A DNA stretch of 64,000 bases from Gimesia fumaroli (lineage in GTDB: Bacteria > Planctomycetota > Planctomycetia > Planctomycetales > Planctomycetaceae). The stretch's first letter is position 1, and the number at the start of each line of letters is the position of its first letter. Location: positions 2,765,164 to 2,829,163 of the forward strand of contig NZ_CP037452.1 in NCBI RefSeq assembly GCF_007754425.1, written 5' to 3'. The position numbers and the translations under genes were made by a program. The notes under the pieces are model-generated. The model was given only the letters and a program-made list of their open reading frames with translations, was not told the DNA's origin and searched no databases. Shown piece after piece: positions 47,215-56,383 of this stretch.

Positions 47215-49119
47215 ATGACTGAAGAAAAAAAAGCAGAACAGGCGTCAGAAGAAGACTGGGGCGTTGAAAAACCCAAGTCAGGGATTGCCATCGAAACCAA
47301 AGTCGGGCTGTGCCTGATTTGTATCCTGCTCAGTGCCTTTGGGTTGGTGGTCTATCAGAAGATCAACCGACCACAGGAAGATCTGGCAGTAAATAGTCCC
47401 GCGGAAGAGACGCCTGAGAGTGATCAGTCGAAAACGGAATCAGATCCCTTTGCCGAAGGGAATCCGGAAGCGGGTACCACAGGTCAGCTGGCAAGTCAGT
47501 CAAACGGCTTCGATACTTTTGGGAATGAGCCTGATGGAGAGAACTCCGGCTTTTCTACACCTCAGGAAGAGCAGGGGAATCCGTTCGCAGAGCCACAGCC
47601 AGAAGCACAGGGGGCAGGTCAATTTGCGCAGAATGCGTTTGATAATCAGAGTGAACCAGCGCAGCCAACTGAAATGGCTGCGAATCAGTCAGACACCGGG
47701 TTTCAGCAGTTTGATCAGCCTGCTGGGGCCAGTAATGAATTTGCGAATCCCGCTCAGAATGAGTTTCAGAATGAAATGCCACAGCAGCCCGATCCGGCCG
47801 CCTTTGATAATGGGCAGCAGGACCCTTTTGCCGGTGGTGATCAATTTGCACAACAGCCTGCGGGGGCAGCTGCATCACAGACTGCGCCACAACAGAACGA
47901 ATTCAACGTCGGTACAGAATCTGAGTTTGCCCCTCCTGCCGCTGGCGCTGATTCTGGTTTGATGGAACAGCCTGCAGGACAGGAGTTTGCCCAGACACCA
48001 GCGGCAAACACCTTTCAAGATGAACCAGATCCGTTTGGCGGTGCCGCAGCACAGCAGGGACAGGTGATGCAGCAACCACAGCAGCCAGCGGAAAATGCAT
48101 TTGATGAATTCGGTTCGTCAGAGAGTCTGAACACGAACCAGATGCAAAATACAGAAGAGTTTTCTGAAAAACCGGCGAAAGTGAATATTACAGAGATCTC
48201 CAGTCCCAGCGATGCCAACGCATTTGGAGATGCCGGTTTCTCGCAAAGCGAACCTCAAGAATCCGCGGCACAACTCGAGAATGCCTTTGGTCAGGGGCAG
48301 GATGCGGTAGCAATGGATAATCAGCAGTTTGAACAGCCTCAGGCTTCTGAATTCAGTGAACCCAATCCCGGCCAAAGTGAAGAACGATTCGGAAATTTTC
48401 GACCAGAGGAATTTTCGGCGCAACAGGCTGAAAGTGTGACAACAGTCAAGCGTCCTGCTGCAGCCATCGATTCTGGAACTTTTCGTGATTCCGCCATGCC
48501 GGCGGAACAGGTTCCTCAGGCGCAAGGGCTCTTTGATAGTCCTGCCCCTGTCAGAGAGGTTTCCACACAGGAGTTTGGTTCGCAGCAGCAAGACGTCTTT
48601 AATCAGCAGCCCACCGTACCGACAGGAGGAGAGTACGTCGTCCAGAATGGAGAGAATTTCTGGACGATTTCCAAGAAGCTTTATGGTAGCGGGCGTTATT
48701 TTCAGCTGTTGGCTGAAATGAACCGAAGCCGTGTCAGCGATCCACGTAAGATGAGACCTGGTTTGAAACTGATTGCTCCCGATCAGGGGACCATTGATGC
48801 AGAGTATCGGGCCCGGCATAAAGCGACGCAGACCATGGTCAGTGAATTTTCCGGTCAGGGAGGAAGTCGCAAGTCGAGTAAGCCTGCCGGTTTTTTTATC
48901 AGCCAGGATGGTCGTCCGATGTATCGTGTGGGAAGCAGTGATACTCTGACTGACATTTCACAGAAGCATCTGGGACGTTCTTCCCGCTGGTATCAGATTT
49001 ATCAGATCAATCGTCAGAGACTGCAAAATCCGAACAAGCTACAAATTGGAGCTGAATTACAGCTGCCTTATGATGCCAGCCGAGTCAGCCTTGTTCCCGG
49101 AAAGTCATCCAGCCGATAG
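47215..49119 (+). CDS. Membrane-anchored LysM protein with long Gln/Asn/Ala/Pro-rich linker
   Basis: This protein of about 634 residues begins with a short charged cytoplasmic part (MTEEKKAEQASEEDW), then one transmembrane helix (about 31-48, LCLICILLSAFGLVVY). A very long low-complexity linker (about 55-465), rich in Gln, Asn, Phe, Pro and Ala with repeats of the type PFAxGN and NAFDEF, follows. At the C-terminus are two LysM domains: YVVQNGENFWTISKKLYG (from about 472) and YRVGSSDTLTDISQKHLG (from about 570). LysM binds N-acetylglucosamine chains of peptidoglycan. An alternative start at 47137 adds 26 residues. It lies inside the division cluster, so a septal or wall-anchoring role is inferred. 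Confidence 0.85.
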   Translation: MTEEKKAEQASEEDWGVEKPKSGIAIETKVGLCLICILLSAFGLVVYQKINRPQEDLAVNSPAEETPESDQSKTESDPFAEGNPEAGTTGQLASQSNGFDTFGNEPDGENSGFSTPQEEQGNPFAEPQPEAQGAGQFAQNAFDNQSEPAQPTEMAANQSDTGFQQFDQPAGASNEFANPAQNEFQNEMPQQPDPAAFDNGQQDPFAGGDQFAQQPAGAAASQTAPQQNEFNVGTESEFAPPAAGADSGLMEQPAGQEFAQTPAANTFQDEPDPFGGAAAQQGQVMQQPQQPAENAFDEFGSSESLNTNQMQNTEEFSEKPAKVNITEISSPSDANAFGDAGFSQSEPQESAAQLENAFGQGQDAVAMDNQQFEQPQASEFSEPNPGQSEERFGNFRPEEFSAQQAESVTTVKRPAAAIDSGTFRDSAMPAEQVPQAQGLFDSPAPVREVSTQEFGSQQQDVFNQQPTVPTGGEYVVQNGENFWTISKKLYGSGRYFQLLAEMNRSRVSDPRKMRPGLKLIAPDQGTIDAEYRARHKATQTMVSEFSGQGGSRKSSKPAGFFISQDGRPMYRVGSSDTLTDISQKHLGRSSRWYQIYQINRQRLQNPNKLQIGAELQLPYDASRVSLVPGKSSSR

Positions 49120-49216
49120 TGAAAAACAGACGTTATATTCGTCTTTTTTCATAAGGAACTAATCCGGCAGCGAATTTGAAGATCACCCACCCGCTGCCTG
49201 TGGAAGGCTGGGCTTG

Positions 49217-49537
49217 ATGTTATTCCGATTTGGTAGTGCAATCATGCTGGCGGTTGCTGTCTCATTGATCGGGATTGCGCTTGAGAAAGAAAGCCTGAAG
49301 CTGAAACGCCAAGTGAGTCGGCAGCATTATCAACTGGATGTGTTGATCGACGCGCATGCCAAGATGAAATTGGCCACACAACGCGCTGGTTCTCCCAGGC
49401 AGGTGTTGAACTCGATGGAACGGGGTGAGTTGGACGTCGAAACAAATCAGCAGCCAGTCTCGACGAATCGCCGTGAAATGCCTTTGTTGCAGTGGCATTT
49501 GAACCATTCGTCGAAACAGGCGGCAGGCGAGAAGTAA
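49217..49537 (+). CDS. ftsL: FtsL-like division protein
   Basis: This 106-residue bitopic protein has one N-terminal transmembrane helix (about residues 5-20, FGSAIMLAVAVSLIGIAL) followed by a charged heptad-like segment (about 22-55, EKESLKLKRQVSRQHYQLDVL). That is the size and layout of FtsL, and its position between rsmH and the class B PBP gene is the FtsL position. FtsL sequences diverge widely, so context carries most of the call. ATG 49217 is chosen over the TTG one codon earlier. In other bacteria FtsL joins FtsB and FtsQ to activate the FtsW-FtsI synthase; ftsB and ftsQ are not visible here. Confidence 0.7.
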   Translation: MLFRFGSAIMLAVAVSLIGIALEKESLKLKRQVSRQHYQLDVLIDAHAKMKLATQRAGSPRQVLNSMERGELDVETNQQPVSTNRREMPLLQWHLNHSSKQAAGEK

Positions 49538-49553
49538 CCGTATCTCAGGACCT

Positions 49554-51359
49554 ATGACGAAGGCAGGCCGTTTCTTGAACACTGAAAAGTCGCAGCTTCG
49601 AATCAGTTGGCGTACCTGGTTTCTGGTGTGCATGGTGGTTCTGGCGTGGGCTGTAATTTCAGGACGGCTGATTTATCTGCAATATATCGGACACCGTCAG
49701 TTTGCGAAAGTTGTCGCGCGGCAGCAGGTCTACAAAGAAAAAATTCCCGCCCGGCCTGGAGACATTTTGGATCGGAATGGGCGCCTACTGGCAACGACAA
49801 TCATCAGTAACAGCTTGTATGTTGTTCCACAACGACTGGAAAAACAGGAGCATGTCGAAGCTGTTTGTGAGGCATTGCACCTTGATCTCTCACATTTTCA
49901 GAAACGATTAAAACAGAACCGCGATAAGCTGTTTCTCTGGGTGAAACGCCGTCTTTCAGAGCAGGAGTTGCAGGCGATTCGTAATCTGAATTTGTCAGAT
50001 GATGCCTGGGGCTTTCGCCAGGAGTATCGTCGACAGTATCCCCAAGGTGCGTTAGCGGCCCATGCATTGGGACTACGGGATATTGACGGCAAAGGGCAGG
50101 GCGGCCTTGAAGAGGCCTTTGATCATCTGATTTGTGGGCAGGATGGGCATCGTTTTCTGATTCGCGATGCGCATGGTCGTGTGATTGAGGTCCGCAATGA
50201 TTCGCGTGTCGCGGCACGGAATGGGGAAACGCTTGTTGTGACATTGGATTCGATCATTCAGTTGTACACAGAGCGTCAGTTGCAGGGGATCGTGCAGGAG
50301 TGGCAACCGAAAAGTGCGTGTGCGATTGTGATGGATGTCAAAACATGTGAAGTGCTGGCGATGGCATCGGTGCCGACGTTTGATTTAAACCACCCCGAAG
50401 CGATTTCCGAGTCTGCGTGGAAGAATACGGCGATTGCTTCAATCTATGAGCCAGGGTCCACCTTGAAGCCCTTCATTGTGGCTGCGGCTCTGGAAAAGGG
50501 CCTGCTGGACAAGGATGAAGAGTTCGATTGCGAACAAGGCGAGTACCGGATGGGAAAGCGTTTGCTGCATGATCATCATAGCTATGGAACGTTAAGCGTC
50601 ACGGATATCCTGGTGAAGTCGAGTAATATCGGAATGGCAAAAATCGGAGAACGATTGACCAATCCCGGCTTGTATGAATCGGTGCTGGCGTTTGGGTTCG
50701 GGCAGAAAACGGGGATTCAACTGCCGGGAGAACTGACGGGAATCGTCAGGCCGCTCTCGTCGTGGAATATCTATTCGACCGGGTCGATCCCGATGGGACA
50801 GGAGATTGCTGTGACCCCGATTCAGCTGATCACGGCCCATGTAGCACTGGCAAATCAAGGGAAGTTACTCAATCCCCGTTTGATTCGGGATCAGATTGAC
50901 CATAATTATTTTCCACGTTCGGAAGAAGAGCCTGTTCAGGTTCGCCCGATGGTTTCGACTCCCATCGTTTCACCCGACGTGGCAGATTGGTTAGTCAGGG
51001 TTCCGATGACAGAAACCGTTGAGCGGGGGACCGGGAGGAAAGCGAAGCTTGAGGGGTATGCGGTTTTTGGGAAGACAGGGACTGCCCAAAAGCCTGATCC
51101 AAAGACGGGGAAGTATTCATCACAATTGCATGTGAGTTCGTTTATTTGTGGGGCACCAGCGCATGATCCCCAAGTACTCGTACTGGTTGTGGTGAATGAA
51201 CCTTCGGTCGGAGAAAACCACTATGGTGGAACGATTGCAGGGCCTCCTGCTGCCGAGATTCTGAATAAGACTTTGATGTATCAGAGAGTTCCCTTTGATA
51301 AGTCTGGTCTGAAGCCAATGGATCGAACTGCCCGCAGGCAGCGCAACGCCTTACGTTGA
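49554..51359 (+). CDS. ftsI: Class B penicillin-binding protein, septal transpeptidase FtsI (PBP3)
   Basis: This 601-residue enzyme cross-links peptidoglycan. It has a transmembrane anchor (about residues 20-40, TWFLVCMVVLAWAVISGRL) and a PBP dimerisation domain containing RPGDILDRNGRLLATT. The transpeptidase domain has the active Ser in EPGSTLKPF (about 303), SSN (about 354) and FGKTGTAQ (about 505). No PASTA domain is present. It lies 17 bases after the ftsL-like gene. Its presence shows peptidoglycan cross-linking in an organism of a phylum that was long thought to lack a wall. murE, mraY and murF do not follow it. Confidence 0.95.
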   Translation: MTKAGRFLNTEKSQLRISWRTWFLVCMVVLAWAVISGRLIYLQYIGHRQFAKVVARQQVYKEKIPARPGDILDRNGRLLATTIISNSLYVVPQRLEKQEHVEAVCEALHLDLSHFQKRLKQNRDKLFLWVKRRLSEQELQAIRNLNLSDDAWGFRQEYRRQYPQGALAAHALGLRDIDGKGQGGLEEAFDHLICGQDGHRFLIRDAHGRVIEVRNDSRVAARNGETLVVTLDSIIQLYTERQLQGIVQEWQPKSACAIVMDVKTCEVLAMASVPTFDLNHPEAISESAWKNTAIASIYEPGSTLKPFIVAAALEKGLLDKDEEFDCEQGEYRMGKRLLHDHHSYGTLSVTDILVKSSNIGMAKIGERLTNPGLYESVLAFGFGQKTGIQLPGELTGIVRPLSSWNIYSTGSIPMGQEIAVTPIQLITAHVALANQGKLLNPRLIRDQIDHNYFPRSEEEPVQVRPMVSTPIVSPDVADWLVRVPMTETVERGTGRKAKLEGYAVFGKTGTAQKPDPKTGKYSSQLHVSSFICGAPAHDPQVLVLVVVNEPSVGENHYGGTIAGPPAAEILNKTLMYQRVPFDKSGLKPMDRTARRQRNALR

Positions 51360-51687
51360 TCTTTTGTAGTTGACCCCGGTTTCCCATTTTGTGGTCAGGG
51401 AATGTCTATTTCCGTGCTGCATTGCCGGAAATGCGCGATCAACTTGAATCAATATTGACAAAAAAACGCTTTTTTTTGTATTAAGACTCAAGTTTCATTT
51501 CTCTCACTTCCACTTCCTTTTGGTTCACACAATAGACGTTCCGTCTCATTCCGTGTGGTATTCATTTCACCACATGGGAACCCTGTTTCCCTTTCACTAT
51601 TTTCCATTCCAAATCAGCCTGACTGTGTTCATTCAGGTACGAATTCAATGTAGAGGATCTCCTGTCACTTTGATGGGCTGTTAAGTC
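51360..51687. other. Intergenic region between ftsI and the TPR protein gene
   Basis: In these 328 bases the one clear element is the promoter at 51455-51484. Downstream of it is a C/T-rich leader of about 200 bases without an evident hairpin or open frame. No terminator is visible after ftsI. Confidence 0.45.
51455..51484 (+). promoter_or_regulatory. Sigma-70 promoter of the TPR protein gene
   Basis: A perfect TTGACA (51455-51460) is followed after 18 bases by TATTAA (51479-51484), or after 17 by GTATTA. The spacer is an A-tract then a T-tract, which would curve the DNA. It implies a leader of about 195 bases. Confidence 0.55.
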
Positions 51688-54273
51688 ATGGCAGAAGAAA
51701 ACGAAGATCAACCCGAATCAGATGAGGCTGCGAACGTAGCGGTGCAAGAGCCGCCTGCAGACGAGGCTGAAGAAACTGCGGTCGAGGAGACCGAAGCGGT
51801 TACGCTCTCGTTACGTGACAAGGTTACGAAGTTTGTCAAAGCACGCTGGAAGATTCTGGGAGGGGTTGTTTCAGTATTGACGTTGCTGTCAATTTACCTG
51901 TTGTCGGGAACGGGGGAACCTGAAAAGACACCCAAGGAAAAGCTGGCGGAAGCATTAGAGTTGATCGAGACTTCTCAGGATACGAAATCCTGGGCGCAAG
52001 CTAAGAGAATGGCATATGACCTGAAAAAGGAAGAGTATCAGGACCCTGATTTTCCAGGTGCCTTGTATTATATCTTTGGTGTAGTTGCCTTTCGTAATGC
52101 AGAGGAATTATCGGGAGAAGCCCAGGACAAGCAATATTTGATTGCCAGCCGATATCTCAAAGAGGCGGAGAGAAGAGCCGTCGATCAGGCGCATCGCCCT
52201 GAGTGGTGTTTTGCTTTGGGAACCTGTCTCAATTTGCTGGGGTCTGCGAAGCAATCGCGTTCCTTACTGGAAGAGGCTGTTGAGACCTACCCTGCCGGGA
52301 AATTAAAGGCCTCCATGTTACTGACGGATATTTATCTTGATCACAAAGCTGATGCGGAACTGAAAAAAGCGTTTGATTTAAATACGAATGCCATTCAGAT
52401 GGAAGATCTGAATGATGAGACGCTGGATCGGTTGTATCTGCAGCGCGCACAGCTTTTTCTGGCACAAGGTAAGAACGAGCAGGCACAGAAGGTGTTGGCT
52501 CAGGTGAAACAGAAGGATTCTGTGGATCAGGTAACGCTGGTATTCAAAGCACAGACATTGATGGCAGATGGGAAGTACAAAGAGGCATTAGCGATTCTGG
52601 CTCCGGTAAAAGACAATCTGGGACTGGAACGAAAATTTTCCAGGCAAGCCTCCTATTTGATGGGGTTGTGTGCGGAATCTCTCAATGATGATGAAGCCGC
52701 CATTGGTTTTTATGAGCAGACGACATATCGCTATGCGGGGACCCATGAAGGGCTGGCTGCCTATTTGCACCTGGCCGAGTTGTTACGGGAAAACGGACGA
52801 ACTGAAGAGGCTTTGATCGCATATCGCAAGTCGTTGAGAGCGATTGAAAGTCCCTCTGAATTTCGGAATCGCTGGATCAGTCTGGAGAGGATTCAGAAAT
52901 ATGTCCTGGATGCCTGGAATGATTGGGTCGACGAAAAGAAGATTAAAAACGGTGTAACCTATTTCAATGCCGCGATTCAGCTGTCTGATTACTTACCACC
53001 TGTCTTGCCTGATGTTCAGGCGAAAGAGCTGGCGGCAAATGCCAATCGGCGCTGGGCAGAGTATTTAGAGCGTCTCTACGAAGACTCTACGATCACAGAG
53101 CAGGAGGCAATGCGGCCTAAGTTAAATGAGCGCTGGAAGCAGAGTGGGATCGCTCATTTCGAACTTGCCAGGAAATTAAGTACGTCTGACCGCTATGGGG
53201 AGATCTTATCGATTTCTGCAGAGCACTTCCAAAAAGGGCATGATTTTGAAACGGCCTTGAATGTGTTGACGCGCTTTATCAATACAAACCCTGATAAGCA
53301 GATGCCTCAGGCATTGGTCCGTCGCGGCGAAATACTGCTTGAGTTGGATCAACTTGATCAAGCCATTGATCATTTTCAACGTGTGGTCACAAACTATCCC
53401 ACAGACGTGGCTTCATTTCAGGCAAAATATCTGATGGGAGTTGCGTATCTGGAAAAAAATGAGCTGGAGCGTGCCCAGGGCATCTGGAAAGACATTCTGG
53501 AAATCAGCAATTTAACTCCAAAGGCAAAGCAGTGGGGCGATTCACTATTTTCACTGGGAAAGCTGAATTTTCATCTGGGCAAAATCGCTGATTCAAAAAA
53601 AGACGAAGCTGAGCAGAGTGATTCTGAAGAGCAGCAATCACCGGCAAAGGCAAAGAATCAGTATTACGATCAAGCAACAAAGCGGTTACGCGAATATGTG
53701 GACCGATATCCGGATTCAGAAAAGGTTCACGAGGCGCGGTATCTGTTGGCGCGCTCGCTCCAGAATCTCGCCGATCAACCGTTTCGAGAAATGAAACATG
53801 CAAAAACAGACAATGCGCGAGAGGAACTGAAACGCAAACAATTTGCCTATTTAAATATGGCCAACGAGCAGCTACAAATTTTAAACCGTGAACTACGACG
53901 GCTGGAAAGCCTGGATCGGCTTGACGTGCTGGGGAAACGGCTGTTGAAGTCAACCTGTTTCGGGATGGCACATTTACTGTATCTGACTGAAGAGTATGAA
54001 GAAGCAATCAAATACTATCATGATGCCGTCAATCGTTATCCTCAGTGCACGGAAGTTTTGATTGCCTACATGAAAATGTCAGGCTGTTACGAAAGTCTGG
54101 GTAAAAAAAATGAAGCCAAAAGCATGCTCGAGCAGGCAAAAATTATTTTGAGACAGATGCCCGACAGTGTATTTGATTCCAAAGCAACTAACTTGGGACG
54201 CGAAGAGTGGAATCGCTGGTTGGACTGGTCTCGTGAATTACGTGATTCTGATAACCGGACCAATCAGTTATAG
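51688..54273 (+). CDS. Large TPR-repeat membrane protein
   Basis: This 861-residue protein has an acidic cytoplasmic N-terminus (residues 1-45, many Glu and Asp), one transmembrane helix (about 57-74), and a long periplasmic helical part made of TPR-like repeats. Recognisable repeats include ALVRRGEILLELDQLDQAIDHF near residue 545 and LLYLTEEYEEAIKYYHDAVNRYP near 765. TPR arrays hold protein complexes together. It lies between ftsI and the flagellar operon with its own promoter. Its role in either system is not shown by sequence. No enzymatic domain is seen. Confidence 0.85.
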   Translation: MAEENEDQPESDEAANVAVQEPPADEAEETAVEETEAVTLSLRDKVTKFVKARWKILGGVVSVLTLLSIYLLSGTGEPEKTPKEKLAEALELIETSQDTKSWAQAKRMAYDLKKEEYQDPDFPGALYYIFGVVAFRNAEELSGEAQDKQYLIASRYLKEAERRAVDQAHRPEWCFALGTCLNLLGSAKQSRSLLEEAVETYPAGKLKASMLLTDIYLDHKADAELKKAFDLNTNAIQMEDLNDETLDRLYLQRAQLFLAQGKNEQAQKVLAQVKQKDSVDQVTLVFKAQTLMADGKYKEALAILAPVKDNLGLERKFSRQASYLMGLCAESLNDDEAAIGFYEQTTYRYAGTHEGLAAYLHLAELLRENGRTEEALIAYRKSLRAIESPSEFRNRWISLERIQKYVLDAWNDWVDEKKIKNGVTYFNAAIQLSDYLPPVLPDVQAKELAANANRRWAEYLERLYEDSTITEQEAMRPKLNERWKQSGIAHFELARKLSTSDRYGEILSISAEHFQKGHDFETALNVLTRFINTNPDKQMPQALVRRGEILLELDQLDQAIDHFQRVVTNYPTDVASFQAKYLMGVAYLEKNELERAQGIWKDILEISNLTPKAKQWGDSLFSLGKLNFHLGKIADSKKDEAEQSDSEEQQSPAKAKNQYYDQATKRLREYVDRYPDSEKVHEARYLLARSLQNLADQPFREMKHAKTDNAREELKRKQFAYLNMANEQLQILNRELRRLESLDRLDVLGKRLLKSTCFGMAHLLYLTEEYEEAIKYYHDAVNRYPQCTEVLIAYMKMSGCYESLGKKNEAKSMLEQAKIILRQMPDSVFDSKATNLGREEWNRWLDWSRELRDSDNRTNQL

Positions 54274-54384
54274 AATAGGAATGGTGTTAAAGATTTACTT
54301 CACAGAAATGGAATAAACCTGAGATCAACGCCGCATTGCGGTCTGATCCAGATGAGATTTAACTCGAAATATGATGTCGTTTTT

Positions 54385-54837
54385 ATGAATTCCACACAGA
54401 TGATTGATTATCACAAATTGTTTTCGGTTCGCCTGGACTATTCTAAAGCGTTGTTGAACCTTTCGTATCAACAACAGGATTTGATTGACCAGGATGACTA
54501 TTCCGGATTACTGGATGTGCTGGGAAAAAAACAGCGACTGCTGGGGCAGCTGGATCAGTATAAAAAACAACTGCCCGCACTCTGGGAAAAGTGGAAGACA
54601 GACAGAGATCAGTTGCCCGCCGAAACACGAGAATCATGTGAGCAGGTCCTTTATGAGTCTGAAACTGTGCTGGCGAAACTGCTCGAAAATGAAGATACCA
54701 GCACACGGTGTATGGTTGATCGTCGCGATCGCACGAAGCAGCAGATTCAATCATTGAATCAGGGAGAAAAAGTCGGAGAAGCGTATCGTGACAGTCTGGC
54801 GCCGGTGACACATCGGCATTTAAATATAGATCAGTAG
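54385..54837 (+). CDS. FlgN/FliT-like flagellar export chaperone candidate
   Basis: This small all-helical protein of about 150 residues is rich in Gln, Leu and Asp, with a pattern of long amphipathic helices (SKALLNLSYQQQDLIDQDDY, then LLDVLGKKQRLLGQLDQYKK). It recalls the FlgN and FliT chaperones that hold hook-filament junction proteins before export. It heads the flagellar operon. Sequence similarity is too weak for a firm name. ATG 54385 is used; an upstream ATG at 54352 would add 11 residues, and neither has a convincing ribosome binding site. Confidence 0.6.
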   Translation: MNSTQMIDYHKLFSVRLDYSKALLNLSYQQQDLIDQDDYSGLLDVLGKKQRLLGQLDQYKKQLPALWEKWKTDRDQLPAETRESCEQVLYESETVLAKLLENEDTSTRCMVDRRDRTKQQIQSLNQGEKVGEAYRDSLAPVTHRHLNIDQ

Positions 54838-54895
54838 AGACAAAATTGATTGAAATAAGAAACGTTTACCTTTCAGTAAGACAGGTTTTGGATAA

Positions 54896-56344
54896 ATGAA
54901 TAAAAGTGTAATGAAGCATTCTGCAGGACGTGGGATTGTTCAGGTTGTGTCAGCGGACCGGATTCGTCGGTTGGAAGTTTGTACTCAATTTTCGAATCTG
55001 GGATACACGGTCGTTCCTCTGTCGGAAATCGTATTTTCGCAAGGGGCACGACGTCCTGAGGCAGATGTTTGCGTTTTGCTGGATCAAAAAGCCATTTCCG
55101 ACTTTATGATTACAGTGGAGTCGGTTCCTGGGGAGAGTTTAATTCCGGTTTTGAGTTATCCGGCATTCAGTAATGATGCTTCGCAGTCATTTTTGAATCC
55201 TTCTCGCACTGCTTCTCATGAAACTATGGCACCGTTTGCTGAGTTGCGGTCGCAGGATTCACTGGACAGTATCAGCCGCCTGATTGATTCTGCGATTAAA
55301 TATGCCCGGTTATCGCGCGAATGCAATGATTTGATTTCTGAACTCAATGCACGCTCCAGTCGTCGTCTGATTGGTTATAGTCAGGCCATTCAGACACTAC
55401 GAGATCGTATTGCCGATGTGGTTCATTTACAGACTCCAGTCCTCGTACAGGGGATTGCAGGTTCAGACTTGTCGCTGGTGACGGAAATTATTCATGATTC
55501 CAGTTTTTTGAATTATCAGCCATTCATCAAAGTGAACTGCAGTAGCTTGACTACAGAAAATATTGAGCGAGAACTGTCAGGTTATTTTACCCATGAGGAA
55601 ACTGAGTATTCAAATGAGCCAGTCTGGAATCCCGGCCGGATCGAGCAGGCAGAGGGGGGGACGCTGGTTCTTGATCAGGTGCATCTGGCTTCATTGCCTG
55701 TCCAGGCGGTATTGTTGAAACTATTGGAACGGGGGGAGTATTTCTCTCCGGAAGACGGCCAGTTCAAAGGTTTAAACTGCCGCATCATTTCGACGAGCCA
55801 TGCCTCACTCAAGGATTTGAGCGTGCAAAATCAGTACAAGAGAAAACTGGCTGGAATTCTCTCACGGTCAACAATTTCGGTCCCTCGCTTGAATGATCGA
55901 AAAGAAGATCTGGCTCTACTGACAGAACATCTTTTAAACGAAGTATCTCAGACTGAAGGCACGGTTCCCAAGCTGTTAACGTTAGATGGACTGGAAATTC
56001 TCAAGAAGCATGACTGGGTCGGTGATGTTCAAGAGCTGCGAAATCTGATTCGTCATGTGAACCGGGTTGATAATGGTCTTCGCCTGGATGCTGCCAGTTT
56101 ATTGCCTTGGATTGGATCAGAATCAATCGCGAACGCGGATGCTTTAGTGGGCATGACGTTGCGGGAGATGGAGCAGAAGCTGATTGAAAGTACGTTTGCC
56201 CGCTGTGGTGGTAACCGGGAAAATACGGCACAAATGCTGGATATTGGATTACGGACGCTGTCGGGTAAGTTGAGATCATACGGATATCCTCCGCGTGGAG
56301 GCCCAGGTTCCAAGCGGAGTTTTACGGTCAAGCGGGCTGCTTGA
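54896..56344 (+). CDS. Degenerate sigma-54-activator homologue (FlrC/FleR-like, pseudo-AAA+)
   Basis: This 482-residue protein has the layout of a flagellar sigma-54 activator: a receiver-like N-domain (about 15-140), an AAA+-like core (about 155-400), and a Fis-type helix-turn-helix (about 420-463, MTLREMEQKLIESTFARCGG, then NRENTAQMLDIGLRTL). The catalytic marks are gone. The Walker A position reads GIAGSDLSL without the Lys, the GAFTGA loop is replaced by SGYFTHEETEY, and Walker B is GTLVLDQVH with Gln for Glu. The receiver lacks a clear phospho-Asp pocket. It therefore should not hydrolyse ATP or open sigma-54 promoters, yet the frame is fully intact. It may be a DNA-binding repressor or a scaffold. 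Confidence 0.85.
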   Translation: MNKSVMKHSAGRGIVQVVSADRIRRLEVCTQFSNLGYTVVPLSEIVFSQGARRPEADVCVLLDQKAISDFMITVESVPGESLIPVLSYPAFSNDASQSFLNPSRTASHETMAPFAELRSQDSLDSISRLIDSAIKYARLSRECNDLISELNARSSRRLIGYSQAIQTLRDRIADVVHLQTPVLVQGIAGSDLSLVTEIIHDSSFLNYQPFIKVNCSSLTTENIERELSGYFTHEETEYSNEPVWNPGRIEQAEGGTLVLDQVHLASLPVQAVLLKLLERGEYFSPEDGQFKGLNCRIISTSHASLKDLSVQNQYKRKLAGILSRSTISVPRLNDRKEDLALLTEHLLNEVSQTEGTVPKLLTLDGLEILKKHDWVGDVQELRNLIRHVNRVDNGLRLDAASLLPWIGSESIANADALVGMTLREMEQKLIESTFARCGGNRENTAQMLDIGLRTLSGKLRSYGYPPRGGPGSKRSFTVKRAA

Positions 56345-56383
56345 CCCTCGATCAGTGGTATTTCATTTTGTCAGGTGGTTTTC

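Noticed and set aside
48118-48819. 233-codon minus-strand frame inside the LysM protein gene
   Set aside because: Arises opposite the low-complexity linker and the LysM domains; no independent support.
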